A DNA stretch of 64,000 bases from Clostridium sp. C8-1-8 (GCF_009928445.1 NZ_JAABNO010000019.1:1-64000); one strand, 5' to 3'. Shown: positions 1 to 8,648, counted from the stretch's first letter. A program made the numbers and translations. The notes: generated by a model from the sequence alone, not told the origin.

Positions 1-48
1 GGACTGAAAATCCTCGTGTCCCTGGTTCGATTCCTGGTCTGGCCACCA
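1..48 (+). tRNA. tRNA-Phe (GAA), 3' part
   Basis: The window opens inside a tRNA. The anticodon loop CTGAAAA (positions 4-10) between GGA and TCC gives anticodon GAA, so phenylalanine. The T arm (GGTTCGATTCC) and the acceptor strand ending in an encoded CCA at 46-48 follow. The 5' half lies before the window. It is the last but one member of a tRNA cluster, 16 nt before tRNA-Cys. Confidence 0.93.
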
Positions 49-64
49 TTTATTTTTATAGTAT

Positions 65-139
65 GGCGCTATAGCCAAGCGGTAAGGCCAAGGTCTGCAA
101 AACCTTTATCCCCCGGTTCAAATCCGGGTGGCGCCTCCA
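65..139 (+). tRNA. tRNA-Cys (GCA)
   Basis: A complete 75-nt cloverleaf. The 7-bp acceptor stem is GGCGCTA (65-71) with TGGCGCC (129-135). The anticodon loop reads CTGCAAA, anticodon GCA (cysteine). The T loop is GTTCAAATC and CCA is encoded at 137-139. It is probably cotranscribed with the preceding tRNA and ends the cluster, since a strong terminator follows after 4 nt. Confidence 0.96.
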
Positions 140-143
140 AAAG

Positions 144-185
144 TAGAAGTCTGTAAACAAATAGTTTACAGACTTCTATTTTTTA
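144..185 (+). terminator. Rho-independent terminator of the tRNA cluster
   Basis: A 15-bp stem, TAGAAGTCTGTAAAC (144-158) and its exact complement (164-178), encloses a 5-nt AAATA loop and is followed by a T run. It directly follows tRNA-Cys. Confidence 0.92.
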
Positions 186-233
186 TTAAAGAGTTTTAAT
201 AATTATAAGGCATAGGTAAAAACTTATACAATC

Positions 234-335
234 TGTGGATAAGTATAGAAAAAAGTGATGTTTTTTTTATAAAATTCAGAATAATGAAAAGTTAGTCACA
301 GAAATATGAAAATAATACACAGTTTTTGTGGATAA
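234..335. promoter_or_regulatory. Pair of perfect DnaA boxes
   Basis: TGTGGATAA, the complement of the consensus DnaA box TTATCCACA, occurs exactly at 234-242 and again at 327-335, both in the same orientation. They lie in a 196-nt A+T-rich spacer between the tRNA terminator and the convergent ldcA gene. Looser matches lie between them. No dnaA, dnaN or oriC gene is present, so this is at most an accessory DnaA-binding cluster. Confidence 0.5.
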
Positions 336-381
336 CTACTGTTGATTAATTATATTTCTGTTGATTATTTTGTTTATAAAT

Positions 382-1299
382 TTATATTACGAATGATTTG
401 CTTGGAGAGATTAGATTTTCATTTAAATCTATTTTAACAGATCCACCTACTGGAAGAGTAATATTAGGATATTCATGACCAAAAGGTAAGTTAATAATTG
501 TAGGCTTCCCAAGAGAGACTATTTTTTCATAAAGGAGTTCTTCTAATGTAAAGTTATGTTCTTTCATATCATTTTCATTAGCAGTAAACTGTCCTAATAT
601 AAAGCCTTTACAGTCAGATAACTTATTAGAAAGACTTAGTTGAGTAAGCATTCTATCGATAGAATAAATCTTTTCATTTACATCTTCTATAAAAAGTATT
701 TTGTCTTTTGTATCAATTTCAAAGGGAGTACCTATACTACTGCAGAGTAAGCTTAGATTGCCACCCACCAATTTGCCATTTATATTTTTTGAATTATAAA
801 TTTTTATATCATCAAATGAGTTTAAGTCGATTTGATAATTGGCGGATTTATTCATGGTAGCATTAAAGAAATATTCTTTTGTGATTATATCAGAAAAATT
901 GGATTTTATCATAGGACCATGGAAGGTTACAAGGTCTATTTTCTTATACAGATAGTTAAGAATCAAGGTTATATCACTAAAGCCACAAATAATTTTTGGA
1001 TGTTTTTTTATAATATTGAGATCTATATATGGAAGCATTCTAGCACTTCCATAGCCGCCTCTGAAACAAATAATTGCATCAACTTCATCGTCTATAAACA
1101 TGTTCATTAGATCAGTTGCCCTATCTTTATCCTCTCCTGCTAAGTATCCATACTTATCAAATACGTGAGCAGCAACTTTTACTTTGAAGCCTAAGCTTTT
1201 AAAATCTGATATTTTTTTCTTAATGATATCAGTATCGTCACAACCTGCAGGTGATACTATGCCTATTGTATTTCCAAATTCAATTCCTTTAGCAAGAAT
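382..1299 (-). CDS. ldcA: LD-carboxypeptidase family protein (peptidase S66)
   Basis: Cytoplasmic serine peptidases of the S66 family (LdcA/MccF) trim the terminal D-alanine from muropeptide tetrapeptides during wall recycling or hydrolyse related peptide nucleotides. The protein begins GNTIGIVSPAG, typical of the family, and carries FRGGYGSARM and the nucleophile motif GFSDIT. A late Glu/His region (GHEYPN) fits the Ser-Glu-His triad. The size, about 305 aa, is normal. The start is odd. A TTG at 1314 opens the reading frame, but the excellent GGAGG site (1308-1312) lies inside codons 2-3 of that frame. The first codon at proper distance from it is ATT (1297-1299), or ATC just before it. I therefore place the start at ATT. 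Transcription runs toward the tRNA genes. Confidence 0.85.
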   Translation of the reverse strand: MLAKGIEFGNTIGIVSPAGCDDTDIIKKKISDFKSLGFKVKVAAHVFDKYGYLAGEDKDRATDLMNMFIDDEVDAIICFRGGYGSARMLPYIDLNIIKKHPKIICGFSDITLILNYLYKKIDLVTFHGPMIKSNFSDIITKEYFFNATMNKSANYQIDLNSFDDIKIYNSKNINGKLVGGNLSLLCSSIGTPFEIDTKDKILFIEDVNEKIYSIDRMLTQLSLSNKLSDCKGFILGQFTANENDMKEHNFTLEELLYEKIVSLGKPTIINLPFGHEYPNITLPVGGSVKIDLNENLISPSKSFVI

Positions 1300-1311
1300 G
1301 ATAAACACCTC

Positions 1312-1341
1312 CAAAATAGAAGAGGACTACTTAGTCCTCTT
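1312..1341 (-). terminator. Hairpin between corA and ldcA
   Basis: AAGAGGACTA (1320-1329) and TAGTCCTCTT (1332-1341) are exact complements. Read on the minus strand the hairpin is followed by CTATTTT and then immediately by the ldcA ribosome site. It could end corA transcripts or attenuate ldcA. The T run is weak. Confidence 0.5.
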
Positions 1342-1471
1342 TAGTAAATTTCTTAATTATTATATTATAATTAATCATATATGTACCATTTGATAATAAA
1401 CTTATATTTTTAATTAAAATGGTAGAGTTATATATAGTACTGATCTGTAATTGAAGCGCGTTAAGTGTTAT

Positions 1472-2416
1472 TTAAGAAAACATATCTTTTTTATAAAGTA
1501 GTGCAGCAACTATAACACCGATTATCATTGTAACTCCCATAACTATATGAAAAGCATAGGGACTATCTTGAAGAGGTAATCTAACATTCATGCCGTATAT
1601 TCCACCCATTATAGTTGGGATTGCTAATAGTATAGTTACTGATGCTAATACTTTCATTACTATATTTAGATTATTAGATATTACAGATGCAAAGAAATCC
1701 ATGGTACTTGCTAGTATATTACTATATATTTCAGTCATTTCGATAGCTTGCTTGTTTTCTATTATAACATCCTCTAAAACATCCTTATCTTCCTCATACT
1801 TTTGCATTATCTCTAATTTAAGCATCTTTTCAAGAGTTATTTCATTTGACTTAAGAGAGGTTGAAAAGTAAACAAGGGACTTTTCTAAAGAGTGTAATTG
1901 TATCAGTTCTCTGTTTTTCATAGATTTATGTAGTCTTTTTTCAATCATAAGGCTTTTTTTGTCAATTTGCCTTAAATATATAAGATAGTATGTAGATACT
2001 CTATTTAGAATCTGCAATATAAATCTAGATTTCTTAAAAGAGTAGAATGACTTTATCTTTCCATAGGTAAAATCAGTTAATATCTTTGAGTTTTTTAAGC
2101 AAACGGTTATAAGCTCTTTATCTGTATGTATAATTCCTAGAGGATATGTATCATAGGTTAATGAGTTATCTTCCATTTCTGTAAAAGGTATATCTACAAT
2201 AACTAACATATTATTATCCTCTATATCTATACGAGAGGTTTCTTCGTCGTCTAAAGGCGCTCTTAAAAATTCAATTGGAACGGAGGTTTTTTTTGATATA
2301 AGAATAAGTTCCTCATCTGAAGGAGCAACTAAGTTTATCCAGCAACCTGGTTCAATATTATCTAGATTTTTTAATGTAGGGTCAAGCTCACTTACTGATT
2401 TATATATTTGAATCAT
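1472..2416 (-). CDS. corA: CorA-family magnesium/cobalt transporter
   Basis: The 314-aa protein has the CorA layout: a cytoplasmic N-terminal alpha/beta domain, a long helical stalk (about residues 130-250, rich in Lys and Glu), and two C-terminal membrane helices. The signature YGMNV, with GMN at residues 275-277, sits at the end of the first membrane helix. The periplasmic loop (RLPLQDSPYAF) and second helix (IVMGVTMIIGVIVAALL) follow. The family forms pentameric Mg2+ channels in the cell membrane. The ATG at 2416 has GGAGG 12 nt upstream, which supports this start. ldcA lies downstream in the same direction, across a hairpin. Confidence 0.92.
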   Translation of the reverse strand: MIQIYKSVSELDPTLKNLDNIEPGCWINLVAPSDEELILISKKTSVPIEFLRAPLDDEETSRIDIEDNNMLVIVDIPFTEMEDNSLTYDTYPLGIIHTDKELITVCLKNSKILTDFTYGKIKSFYSFKKSRFILQILNRVSTYYLIYLRQIDKKSLMIEKRLHKSMKNRELIQLHSLEKSLVYFSTSLKSNEITLEKMLKLEIMQKYEEDKDVLEDVIIENKQAIEMTEIYSNILASTMDFFASVISNNLNIVMKVLASVTILLAIPTIMGGIYGMNVRLPLQDSPYAFHIVMGVTMIIGVIVAALLYKKDMFS

Positions 2417-2565
2417 CTAAGGATACCTCCAACTTGGTGTATAATGTAGTAAAACAACTTTGAATATAATAATCAATAAAAATTTAAATATCAATTTTAT
2501 TATATCATACATTAGAGAAATTAAGTAATCATGAGTATCTTAGAGAATAACCTTGCATATATATA

Positions 2566-2577
2566 ACTAAGCTTAGT
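2566..2577. repeat. 12-bp perfect palindrome upstream of the membrane protein gene
   Basis: ACTAAGCTTAGT is self-complementary and flanked by near-symmetric TATA sequence. It lies between the divergent corA and the 2688 gene, so it could be an operator. No regulator is assigned. Confidence 0.25.
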
Positions 2578-2687
2578 ATATTGATATAAAAGCTAATATT
2601 TAATATAAAAGATAATAGATAAAAAAGTAAAATGGTTGTATAATCACTATGGTGTATTATTAGCTTATATGATGGGGGAATAATTTT

Positions 2688-3200
2688 ATGGGTACGATGC
2701 ATAAAGAGTTTGTAGCAAGAAGAAAAGCTTCTTCAATAGTAATTAGCATAGTAGTATTATGTTTAATGATTGTTTTATCAAACTCAAGTGAAAAAGTTTT
2801 ATTATATAATCATAAGATTAATATAATTATCGATCCCGTATTGATTTTATTGACGCTTAGTTTTGTTGGATTTCAATTTATTAGATGTAGAACTTCTTAT
2901 AAATATTCAATAGTAGCTGATAAGCTTATAATTCACAGAGTTAATCCAGCTGAGCAAGTAACTTTAGAGAATATAAAACTAAAGGATATAGTTTTTTTAG
3001 GTGGAATAGTATCTGCACCTAAAAGGTATCCTATTAATAGAAGAAAGCTTTATATAGGTAGTATATTTGGCATAAAGACATACTGTTGTATATATAGAGA
3101 TGACAATAAATATAAAAAGTTCTTTTTTCAACCTAGCGAAGACTTAGTAAATAAATTAGAAATATATAGTGCCAGATATAAAGAGGTTATGGTAAGTTAA
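2688..3200 (+). CDS. Membrane-anchored protein with PH-like domain, unknown function
   Basis: 170 aa. Two hydrophobic helices stand near the N terminus (about residues 17-33 and 46-64), followed by a soluble basic domain rich in beta-strand-forming residues (about 70-170). The layout of two helices then a compact beta domain resembles bacterial PH-like membrane proteins of the YcxB/YdbS type, but no diagnostic motif allows a firm family name. The start ATG has a purine-rich GGGGGA about 10 nt upstream. It is a single transcription unit: a terminator begins at the base after the stop codon. Function is not known. Confidence 0.7.
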   Translation: MGTMHKEFVARRKASSIVISIVVLCLMIVLSNSSEKVLLYNHKINIIIDPVLILLTLSFVGFQFIRCRTSYKYSIVADKLIIHRVNPAEQVTLENIKLKDIVFLGGIVSAPKRYPINRRKLYIGSIFGIKTYCCIYRDDNKYKKFFFQPSEDLVNKLEIYSARYKEVMVS

Positions 3201-3247
3201 AGTAATCAGGTAGACGTTAGTACGTCCCTGGTTACTTTTATTTTTAT
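3201..3247 (+). terminator. Rho-independent terminator
   Basis: AGTAATCAGG (3201-3210) pairs with CCTGGTTACT (3227-3236, one G-T pair). An inner ACGT-containing loop and a T-rich tail follow. It starts right after the stop codon of the upstream gene. Confidence 0.85.
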
Positions 3248-3395
3248 TTCATAATATCCATTATGAAAGTAAGTTCTTGATTTATTTGTAAAATATTTAT
3301 TGTGGACAAATTAAGATTATTTGTTGTATTGAATAAAATATACTATATGAGTTAAAAATCAAAATAACATATAAGTTATGGAGGTAATATTCGTT

Positions 3396-3614
3396 ATGAA
3401 TAATATATATGCTAAAAATAAATGCATAGTATGTGGAAAAGCTCATGAAAATGGTATAATAATATGCGGTAAAAAGATTTGCCGAAGTTGTGAAGAAAAT
3501 CTAGTAGAGTGTGATGCAGACACAGATTTTTATAAATACTACATGAATTGTATCAAAAAACAACTTACTCCTCATATTATAAAAAACAGTTGTGAGAAAA
3601 GTGAGTATTTATAA
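3396..3614 (+). CDS. csfB: Anti-sigma factor Gin (inhibitor of sigma-G), CsfB
   Basis: A 72-aa zinc-finger protein. The pairs CIVC and CRSC, separated by GKAHENGIIICGKKI, match the Gin family. In Bacillus subtilis CsfB binds sigma-G (and sigma-E) and holds it inactive until forespore engulfment is complete. Gene order gives independent support: in B. subtilis csfB lies just upstream of yaaO-tmk, as here. The first ATG (3378) forms part of the GGAGG ribosome site, so the ATG at 3396 is taken as the start. It overlaps no other gene; yaaO begins 13 nt after its stop. Its presence indicates a spore former. Confidence 0.85.
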   Translation: MNNIYAKNKCIVCGKAHENGIIICGKKICRSCEENLVECDADTDFYKYYMNCIKKQLTPHIIKNSCEKSEYL

Positions 3615-3627
3615 TAAGGAGGTATTT

Positions 3628-5046
3628 ATGAACAAGATTCCGCTGGTAGAAGCGTTGAAATTATATGTAGATGAAGAAAATGCTCCTTTTTCTATGCCAG
3701 GTCATAAAAGTGGCAGGGGATTTAAATCGGAGTTTTTAGATATTAACTTGAATGAGTTTCTTTTATCTGCTGATATAACTGAGGTGGAAGGTCTTGATAA
3801 TCTTCATAAGCCAGAAGGTGTGCTAAAAGAAGCTCTAGAAAAATTGCGTGATTTATATAAAAGTGAAAAGTCTTATTTTTTAGTCAATGGAAGCACATCA
3901 GGAAATCTTATAATGAGCTATTCATGTTTCGAGGAGGGGGACAAAGTTCTTGTTGAAAGAAATTGCCACAGATCCATAATGAATAGTTTAATTATGAGAA
4001 AGTTAAGGCCTGTATATTTAAATAACACTTTAAATACAATGCTTAAAGCACCGCTAACTTTAGACTTGAAAGAGTTTACTAGACTTTTAAGTGAGCATAG
4101 AGATATAAAGGGAATTATTATAACCTATCCTAATTATTATGGAGTTGGGTGTAATTTAAAGTTTATAATTGATGAATGTCATAAGAGGGATATAAAGGTG
4201 TTAGTTGATTGTGCGCATGGTGCTCATTTTGGTGTGCATAAAAGGCTTCCCGAAAGTCCTGTGACTTTAGGTGCAGACATGGTTGTAATGAGCGCTCACA
4301 AGACATTACCAAGTTTAACTCAGACATCATTCTTACATGTAAATGACAAGTCGTTGATAGAGAAAGCAGATTTTTATTTTGGGGTTTTTCAAAGCACAAG
4401 CCCCTCCTATATATTAATGGCATCTATGGATTATAGTAGGGCTTTTCTCGAATATGAGGGGCAAGTAGCTTATGAGAAGCTATTTATAAAATTGGACAAG
4501 TTTAAGGGGGATATTAAAGATCTTTCATATATTAAGGTTTTTGATAAGAACTATATAAATGAATCAGAAACTATTTTAGATGAAAGCAGGATAGTGTTAT
4601 GCTTAGAAGAAGGCTTAAGTGGGCATAAATTATTAGAGGTACTTAGAACTAATAAGATTCAAGCAGAAATGAGTGGTGAAAATAATGTTGTATTGATATG
4701 TTCACCATTTAATACTGAGGCAGATTTTGAGTTACTAGTAAGAACCCTTAGAAATATAGATTTAAATATGATTGAAGATAGAGAAAAGTCTTTCTGCTTT
4801 GCAAGATTACCGAAACAAGGAATTATTCCAGGAGATGCATTTCTACGTGAAAAGGAAGTTATATCATTAGAATTGTCAGAAGGAAAGATGGCTGGTGATA
4901 ATATAATACCATACCCACCAGGAGTTCCTATGCTTATAATTGGTGAAGTGATTGATAAAGAACACATATTAGTTATAAAAAATGCCCTTAAAAATGGCTT
5001 AACAGTACTTGGAGTTGAAGAAGGGTGTATAAAAGTAATTAGATAA
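3628..5046 (+). CDS. yaaO: PLP-dependent Orn/Lys/Arg decarboxylase-family protein YaaO
   Basis: 472 aa, a fold-type I pyridoxal-phosphate enzyme of the Orn/Lys/Arg decarboxylase group. The N terminus PFSMPGHKSGRGF and the PLP lysine motif SAHKTLPSLTQ are typical. The C-terminal part contains the family motif PPGVPML near IPYPPG. B. subtilis YaaO is annotated as a probable amino acid decarboxylase and its substrate here cannot be read from sequence. The ATG at 3628 follows AAGGAGG at 7 nt; an upstream in-frame ATG at 3592 overlaps csfB and has no ribosome site. It is the second gene of the csfB-yaaO-tmk-darA-holB-ricT cluster. Confidence 0.88.
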   Translation: MNKIPLVEALKLYVDEENAPFSMPGHKSGRGFKSEFLDINLNEFLLSADITEVEGLDNLHKPEGVLKEALEKLRDLYKSEKSYFLVNGSTSGNLIMSYSCFEEGDKVLVERNCHRSIMNSLIMRKLRPVYLNNTLNTMLKAPLTLDLKEFTRLLSEHRDIKGIIITYPNYYGVGCNLKFIIDECHKRDIKVLVDCAHGAHFGVHKRLPESPVTLGADMVVMSAHKTLPSLTQTSFLHVNDKSLIEKADFYFGVFQSTSPSYILMASMDYSRAFLEYEGQVAYEKLFIKLDKFKGDIKDLSYIKVFDKNYINESETILDESRIVLCLEEGLSGHKLLEVLRTNKIQAEMSGENNVVLICSPFNTEADFELLVRTLRNIDLNMIEDREKSFCFARLPKQGIIPGDAFLREKEVISLELSEGKMAGDNIIPYPPGVPMLIIGEVIDKEHILVIKNALKNGLTVLGVEEGCIKVIR

Positions 5047-5102
5047 TATAAAATAGATTATACAATATGAAATATATAACGTTAAAAGAAAGAGTGAGTA
5101 GG

Positions 5103-5747
5103 ATGAAAAAGGGATTGTTTATAGTATTCGAAGGGCCAGAAGGAGCTGGAAAAACCACTGTAATTAAAGAAATAGAGAGTGTGTTCAAAAATACTAACAT
5201 AGAATATATATTTACAAGAGAGCCAGGCGGTATATCTATTTCTGAGCAGATAAGAAATATAATCTTAAATAAAGAAAATACAGAGATGGATGGAAGGACA
5301 GAAGCCCTGTTATATGCAGCAGCTAGAAGGCAACATTTAATTGAAAAAGTAATACCTTCTCTTAAAGCAGGTAAGGTAGTTATATGTGACAGATTTATTT
5401 TTTCTTCATTAGCTTATCAAGGTTATGCAAGAGGTTTGGGTATGGAACAGGTTATGAACATAAATAACTTTGCAATTGAAGAGTATATGCCAGACTTAAC
5501 ACTGCTATTTGATCTAGATCCTAGAGTAGGGCTAAGAAGAATACATAGTAACGATGAAAGAGAAATTAATAGATTAGATCTAGAAAGTATAGAATTTCAT
5601 GAAAAGGTTGCAGAAGCATACCATATTTTAGCTCAAAATTATGATGAAAGTACTATAATAATAGATGCTTCAAAATCCCTAGAAGAGGTAAAAGATCAAG
5701 TTATTAATTGCATTATGTCTTTTCTCGAAAAAAAAGGATATATTTAA
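5103..5747 (+). CDS. tmk: Thymidylate kinase
   Basis: Phosphorylates dTMP to dTDP in the cytoplasm, an essential step of dTTP synthesis. The P-loop [11 protein letters not shown] lies at residues 8-18. REPGG and the DR motif in [13 protein letters not shown] follow, with the LID-region arginines after that. The size, 214 aa, matches bacterial Tmk. An upstream in-frame ATG at 5067 adds 12 unlikely residues. The ATG at 5103 is preceded only by a weak GAGTGAGTAGG site. It lies 56 nt after yaaO, in the canonical Firmicute order before darA and holB. Confidence 0.96.
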   Translation: MKKGLFIVFEGPEGAGKTTVIKEIESVFKNTNIEYIFTREPGGISISEQIRNIILNKENTEMDGRTEALLYAAARRQHLIEKVIPSLKAGKVVICDRFIFSSLAYQGYARGLGMEQVMNINNFAIEEYMPDLTLLFDLDPRVGLRRIHSNDEREINRLDLESIEFHEKVAEAYHILAQNYDESTIIIDASKSLEEVKDQVINCIMSFLEKKGYI

Positions 5748-5817
5748 CTAATTCTATTCAAAATTAGTTAATTGTGATAAAATAAAGAATAATAAAAACT
5801 TGCAATATATTCAATAA

Positions 5818-6168
<351 letters not shown>

Positions 6169-6183
6169 AAAGGAGAGAGTGCA

Positions 6184-7113
6184 TTGGACTTTATAGGACA
6201 TAGTGAAATCATAAAGCGTTTTGATAAAAGTATAGAAAAACATGCACTCTCCCACGCTCATTTAATAATAGGTGAGGACGGAATAGGAAAGAGCATACTA
6301 GCTAAAAAATTTGCTTTTAAGATAATGGGAAAGACTGATTTTAAAGAATATATTGATATAGTTAATTATAGAACTAATAAGAGTTCTTTTGGTGTAGATG
6401 AAGTTAGAGGTATTATCACAGAGGTAAACAAGAAGCCTTATGAGGATGATAAGAAGGTAATAATAATATATGAAGGTAATAAGTTGACTGTGCAGGCACA
6501 GAACGCATTACTTAAGACAATAGAAGAACCACCAAAAGGAGTATATATAATAATATTATGTGAGAGTGCAGAACTTATACTAGATACGATAAAGTCTAGG
6601 TGCCAAGTACATAAGCTATTTCCACTGAAAGAAGCAGAAATAGAAATGTTTATTGAAAATAAATATCCTAGTATAGATAAAGAACTTAAAAAAACTTTAA
6701 TTTCTTTTAGTGAGGGAATACCAGGAAAAGCTGAAAAGTTCATAGGTGACAGCGGTTTTGAAGAAATAAGAAATATGGTCTTACAATTAATGAGAGACAT
6801 AAATAGTCATAATGAAGATATAATACTAAAGTATGAACCAATTCTGTCTAAATATGATGGGAAAGAAGAAGAAGTTTTTACGATTATAATATCCTTTGTA
6901 AGGGATATAATTATATATAAGGAACTACAAGATGTTACATATATAATAAATAGAGATAAACTAGAAGACATTAAGGACTTATCAAACATGATGGCTTACA
7001 AAAAGTTAAGGGGAATAATCGGAGTTATAGATGAAACTAGAATTAACTTAAGAAGTAATACTAATCCTCAGATGACCTTTAATGTTATGATGATAAGCCT
7101 ACTGGAGGTTTAA
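6184..7113 (+). CDS. holB: DNA polymerase III delta' subunit
   Basis: 309 aa, clamp-loader subunit of the DNA polymerase III holoenzyme. It begins DFIGHSEIIKRFDKSI and HAHLIIGEDGIGKS, an AAA+ Walker A region. FGVDEVRGI, the NALLKTIEEPP motif and SRC (residues 138-140) are diagnostic of the delta'/RuvB-like clamp-loader fold. The start is TTG at 6184 after AGGAGAG. The stop is one base before the ribosome-coupled start of ricT. Confidence 0.93.
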   Translation: MDFIGHSEIIKRFDKSIEKHALSHAHLIIGEDGIGKSILAKKFAFKIMGKTDFKEYIDIVNYRTNKSSFGVDEVRGIITEVNKKPYEDDKKVIIIYEGNKLTVQAQNALLKTIEEPPKGVYIIILCESAELILDTIKSRCQVHKLFPLKEAEIEMFIENKYPSIDKELKKTLISFSEGIPGKAEKFIGDSGFEEIRNMVLQLMRDINSHNEDIILKYEPILSKYDGKEEEVFTIIISFVRDIIIYKELQDVTYIINRDKLEDIKDLSNMMAYKKLRGIIGVIDETRINLRSNTNPQMTFNVMMISLLEV

Positions 7114-7114
7114 T

Positions 7115-8020
7115 ATGATTAAAGTCGTTGGAGTACGTTTCAAAAAAGCAGGTAAGATATACTATTTTAATCCAAATGATATTGAAGTTAAGAAAGAAGA
7201 TAATGTTATAGTAGAGACTGCAAGAGGTATAGAGTTTGGAGAATGTGTTATAGGACCAAAGGAAATAGATGAGAGTGAAATAGTAGCACCTTTAAAAAGT
7301 GTCTTAAGAGTAGCGGATGCAGAGGACATAGCAAGGCATGAGGATAATAAAAGCAGAGAAAAGCATGCCTTTGAAGTATGTTTTGATAAAATTACAGAAC
7401 ATAAACTAAATATGAAACTCATAGACGTAGAGTATACCTTTGATAACAATAAGGTAATATTCTACTTTACTGCAGATGGTAGAGTAGACTTTAGAGAACT
7501 GGTAAAGGATCTTGCAACTATATTTAAGACAAGAATTGAATTAAGACAGATAGGGGTAAGAGATGAGGCCAAGATGATAGGTGGACTTGGACCATGTGGA
7601 AGACCTCTATGTTGCTCAACCTTTTTAGGAGATTTCGCGTCTGTTTCAATAAAGATGGCTAAAGAGCAAAATCTTTCTCTTAACCCTACTAAGATATCAG
7701 GAATATGTGGAAGGCTTATGTGTTGTCTTAACTACGAGCAAAACACCTATGAAGATATAAGAAAGAGACTTCCTAAGATTGGTTCAGTTGTTGAAACTGA
7801 TTTAGGAAGAGGAGAAGTTGTTTCTAATTCTGTTGTTAAAGAGAAGGTTAAGGTTAAGCTATTTAGAGGAGAAGAAGATTTTATAGAAGAATTTAAAATT
7901 AGTGATATAAAACTTATATCCGGAGGATATGAAGGAACTGTTGATGAAAGCGATATTAAGTTAGAACTTGATGATGATGTAGATAAGAAAATGATAAAGG
8001 ACTTGTTTAGTGGTAATTAA
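7115..8020 (+). CDS. ricT: PSP1-domain regulator RicT (YaaT)
   Basis: 301 aa, PSP1/YaaT family. In B. subtilis RicT with RicA and RicF forms an Fe-S complex that assists RNase Y and the Spo0A phosphorelay. A cysteine-rich core is visible: GPCGRPLCCSTFL and ICGRLMCCLNYE, two CCGxPxCC-like stretches expected to hold Fe-S ligands. The ribosome site GGAGG overlaps the end of holB, one base separates the two genes, and translation is probably coupled. The following small gene begins 12 nt downstream. Confidence 0.92.
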   Translation: MIKVVGVRFKKAGKIYYFNPNDIEVKKEDNVIVETARGIEFGECVIGPKEIDESEIVAPLKSVLRVADAEDIARHEDNKSREKHAFEVCFDKITEHKLNMKLIDVEYTFDNNKVIFYFTADGRVDFRELVKDLATIFKTRIELRQIGVRDEAKMIGGLGPCGRPLCCSTFLGDFASVSIKMAKEQNLSLNPTKISGICGRLMCCLNYEQNTYEDIRKRLPKIGSVVETDLGRGEVVSNSVVKEKVKVKLFRGEEDFIEEFKISDIKLISGGYEGTVDESDIKLELDDDVDKKMIKDLFSGN

Positions 8021-8031
8021 GGAGGTAAAAT

Positions 8032-8235
8032 ATGAAATCTTCAATAAGAATTCCTAGCATGAAGTCATCTGAGGATATAATCAAAATAAAAAAAGCTATT
8101 TCAAGTAATGAAGGTGTCATTGCTTGTGAGATAAGTAAGGAAAAAGGAGAAGTCAATATAGTCTACGATAATTACTTCGTAGAACTTGATGATATAATAA
8201 CTTCTATTGAAGATTTAGGATATATTGTACTGTAA
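8032..8235 (+). CDS. Small HMA-like protein lacking the CxxC metal site
   Basis: 67 aa. The pattern SIRIPSMKSSEDIIKIKKAI, EGVIACEISKEKGEVNIVYD, ELDDIITSIEDLGY follows the beta-alpha-beta-beta-alpha-beta order of heavy-metal-associated (HMA) domains, with the usual IxxxGY ending. The metal-binding CxxC is replaced (PSMKSS), so copper transport is unlikely. AAGGAGG lies 7 nt before the ATG. It is the last gene of the csfB-ricT run. Function is unknown; a protein-interaction role is only a guess. Confidence 0.7.
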   Translation: MKSSIRIPSMKSSEDIIKIKKAISSNEGVIACEISKEKGEVNIVYDNYFVELDDIITSIEDLGYIVL

Positions 8236-8283
8236 AGTTATATAACTAACAACAAAAGTCTTTTAAAATCAATTAAAACATGT

Positions 8284-8319
8284 TAAAATAAATGTGGTGT
8301 TTGTACACCACATTTTTTT
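8284..8319 (+). terminator. Terminator hairpin abutting the ferredoxin ribosome site
   Basis: AATGTGGTGT (8291-8300) and ACACCACATT (8305-8314) are exact complements around a TTGT loop, followed by a T run to 8319. The ferredoxin site GGAGGTG starts at 8321. It may end the ricT operon or attenuate the ferredoxin gene. An extended -10 (TGTTAAAAT) overlaps just upstream at 8281-8289. Confidence 0.75.
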
Positions 8320-8333
8320 AGGAGGTGTTTGTT

Positions 8334-8504
8334 ATGGCATATAAAATTACAGATGCTTGCGTAAGCTGTGGAGCATGCGCTGCAGAATGCCCAGTTAATG
8401 CTATTAGTCAAGGAGATACACAATTCGATATAGATGCAAATTCTTGTATCGACTGTGGAAACTGTGCTAATGTTTGCCCAGTAGGAGCACCAGTTCAAGA
8501 CTAG
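8334..8504 (+). CDS. 2[4Fe-4S] ferredoxin, clostridial type
   Basis: A 56-aa low-potential electron carrier. Two classical cluster motifs are present: CVSCGACAAECP (residues 9-20) and CIDCGNCANVCP (about 38-49), each CxxCxxCxxxCP. It is acidic and contains few aromatics, as in clostridial ferredoxins used by hydrogenase, pyruvate:ferredoxin oxidoreductase and similar enzymes. The ATG at 8334 follows AGGAGGTG by 6 nt. It is a single-gene unit between two terminator hairpins. An ORF on the opposite strand here is a shadow. Confidence 0.96.
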   Translation: MAYKITDACVSCGACAAECPVNAISQGDTQFDIDANSCIDCGNCANVCPVGAPVQD

Positions 8505-8517
8505 TTTTAAGTTGGAC

Positions 8518-8545
8518 AGGCCACCTTTAGGTGGCCTTTTTTTTA
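8518..8545 (+). terminator. Rho-independent terminator of the ferredoxin gene
   Basis: AGGCCACC (8518-8525), loop TTTA, GGTGGCCT (8530-8537), then eight or more T. GC-rich and compact, it is one of the strongest terminators in the window. Confidence 0.95.
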
Positions 8546-8648
8546 TTGCAAAAAATAACCGATTAATAAAATAAAGTGGGTTAGCATTATAGGATCAATA
8601 AAAAATCATTATAGGTATTCAACTTCAACTATTAATTTATGCATGCCC

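Noticed and set aside
234..335. DnaA boxes considered as oriC
   Set aside because: Only two exact boxes, no dnaA/dnaN/rpmH neighbours, no clear unwinding element.
8283..8498. 71-codon minus-strand open frame
   Set aside because: Shadow of the ferredoxin gene, whose cysteine motifs on the plus strand are decisive.
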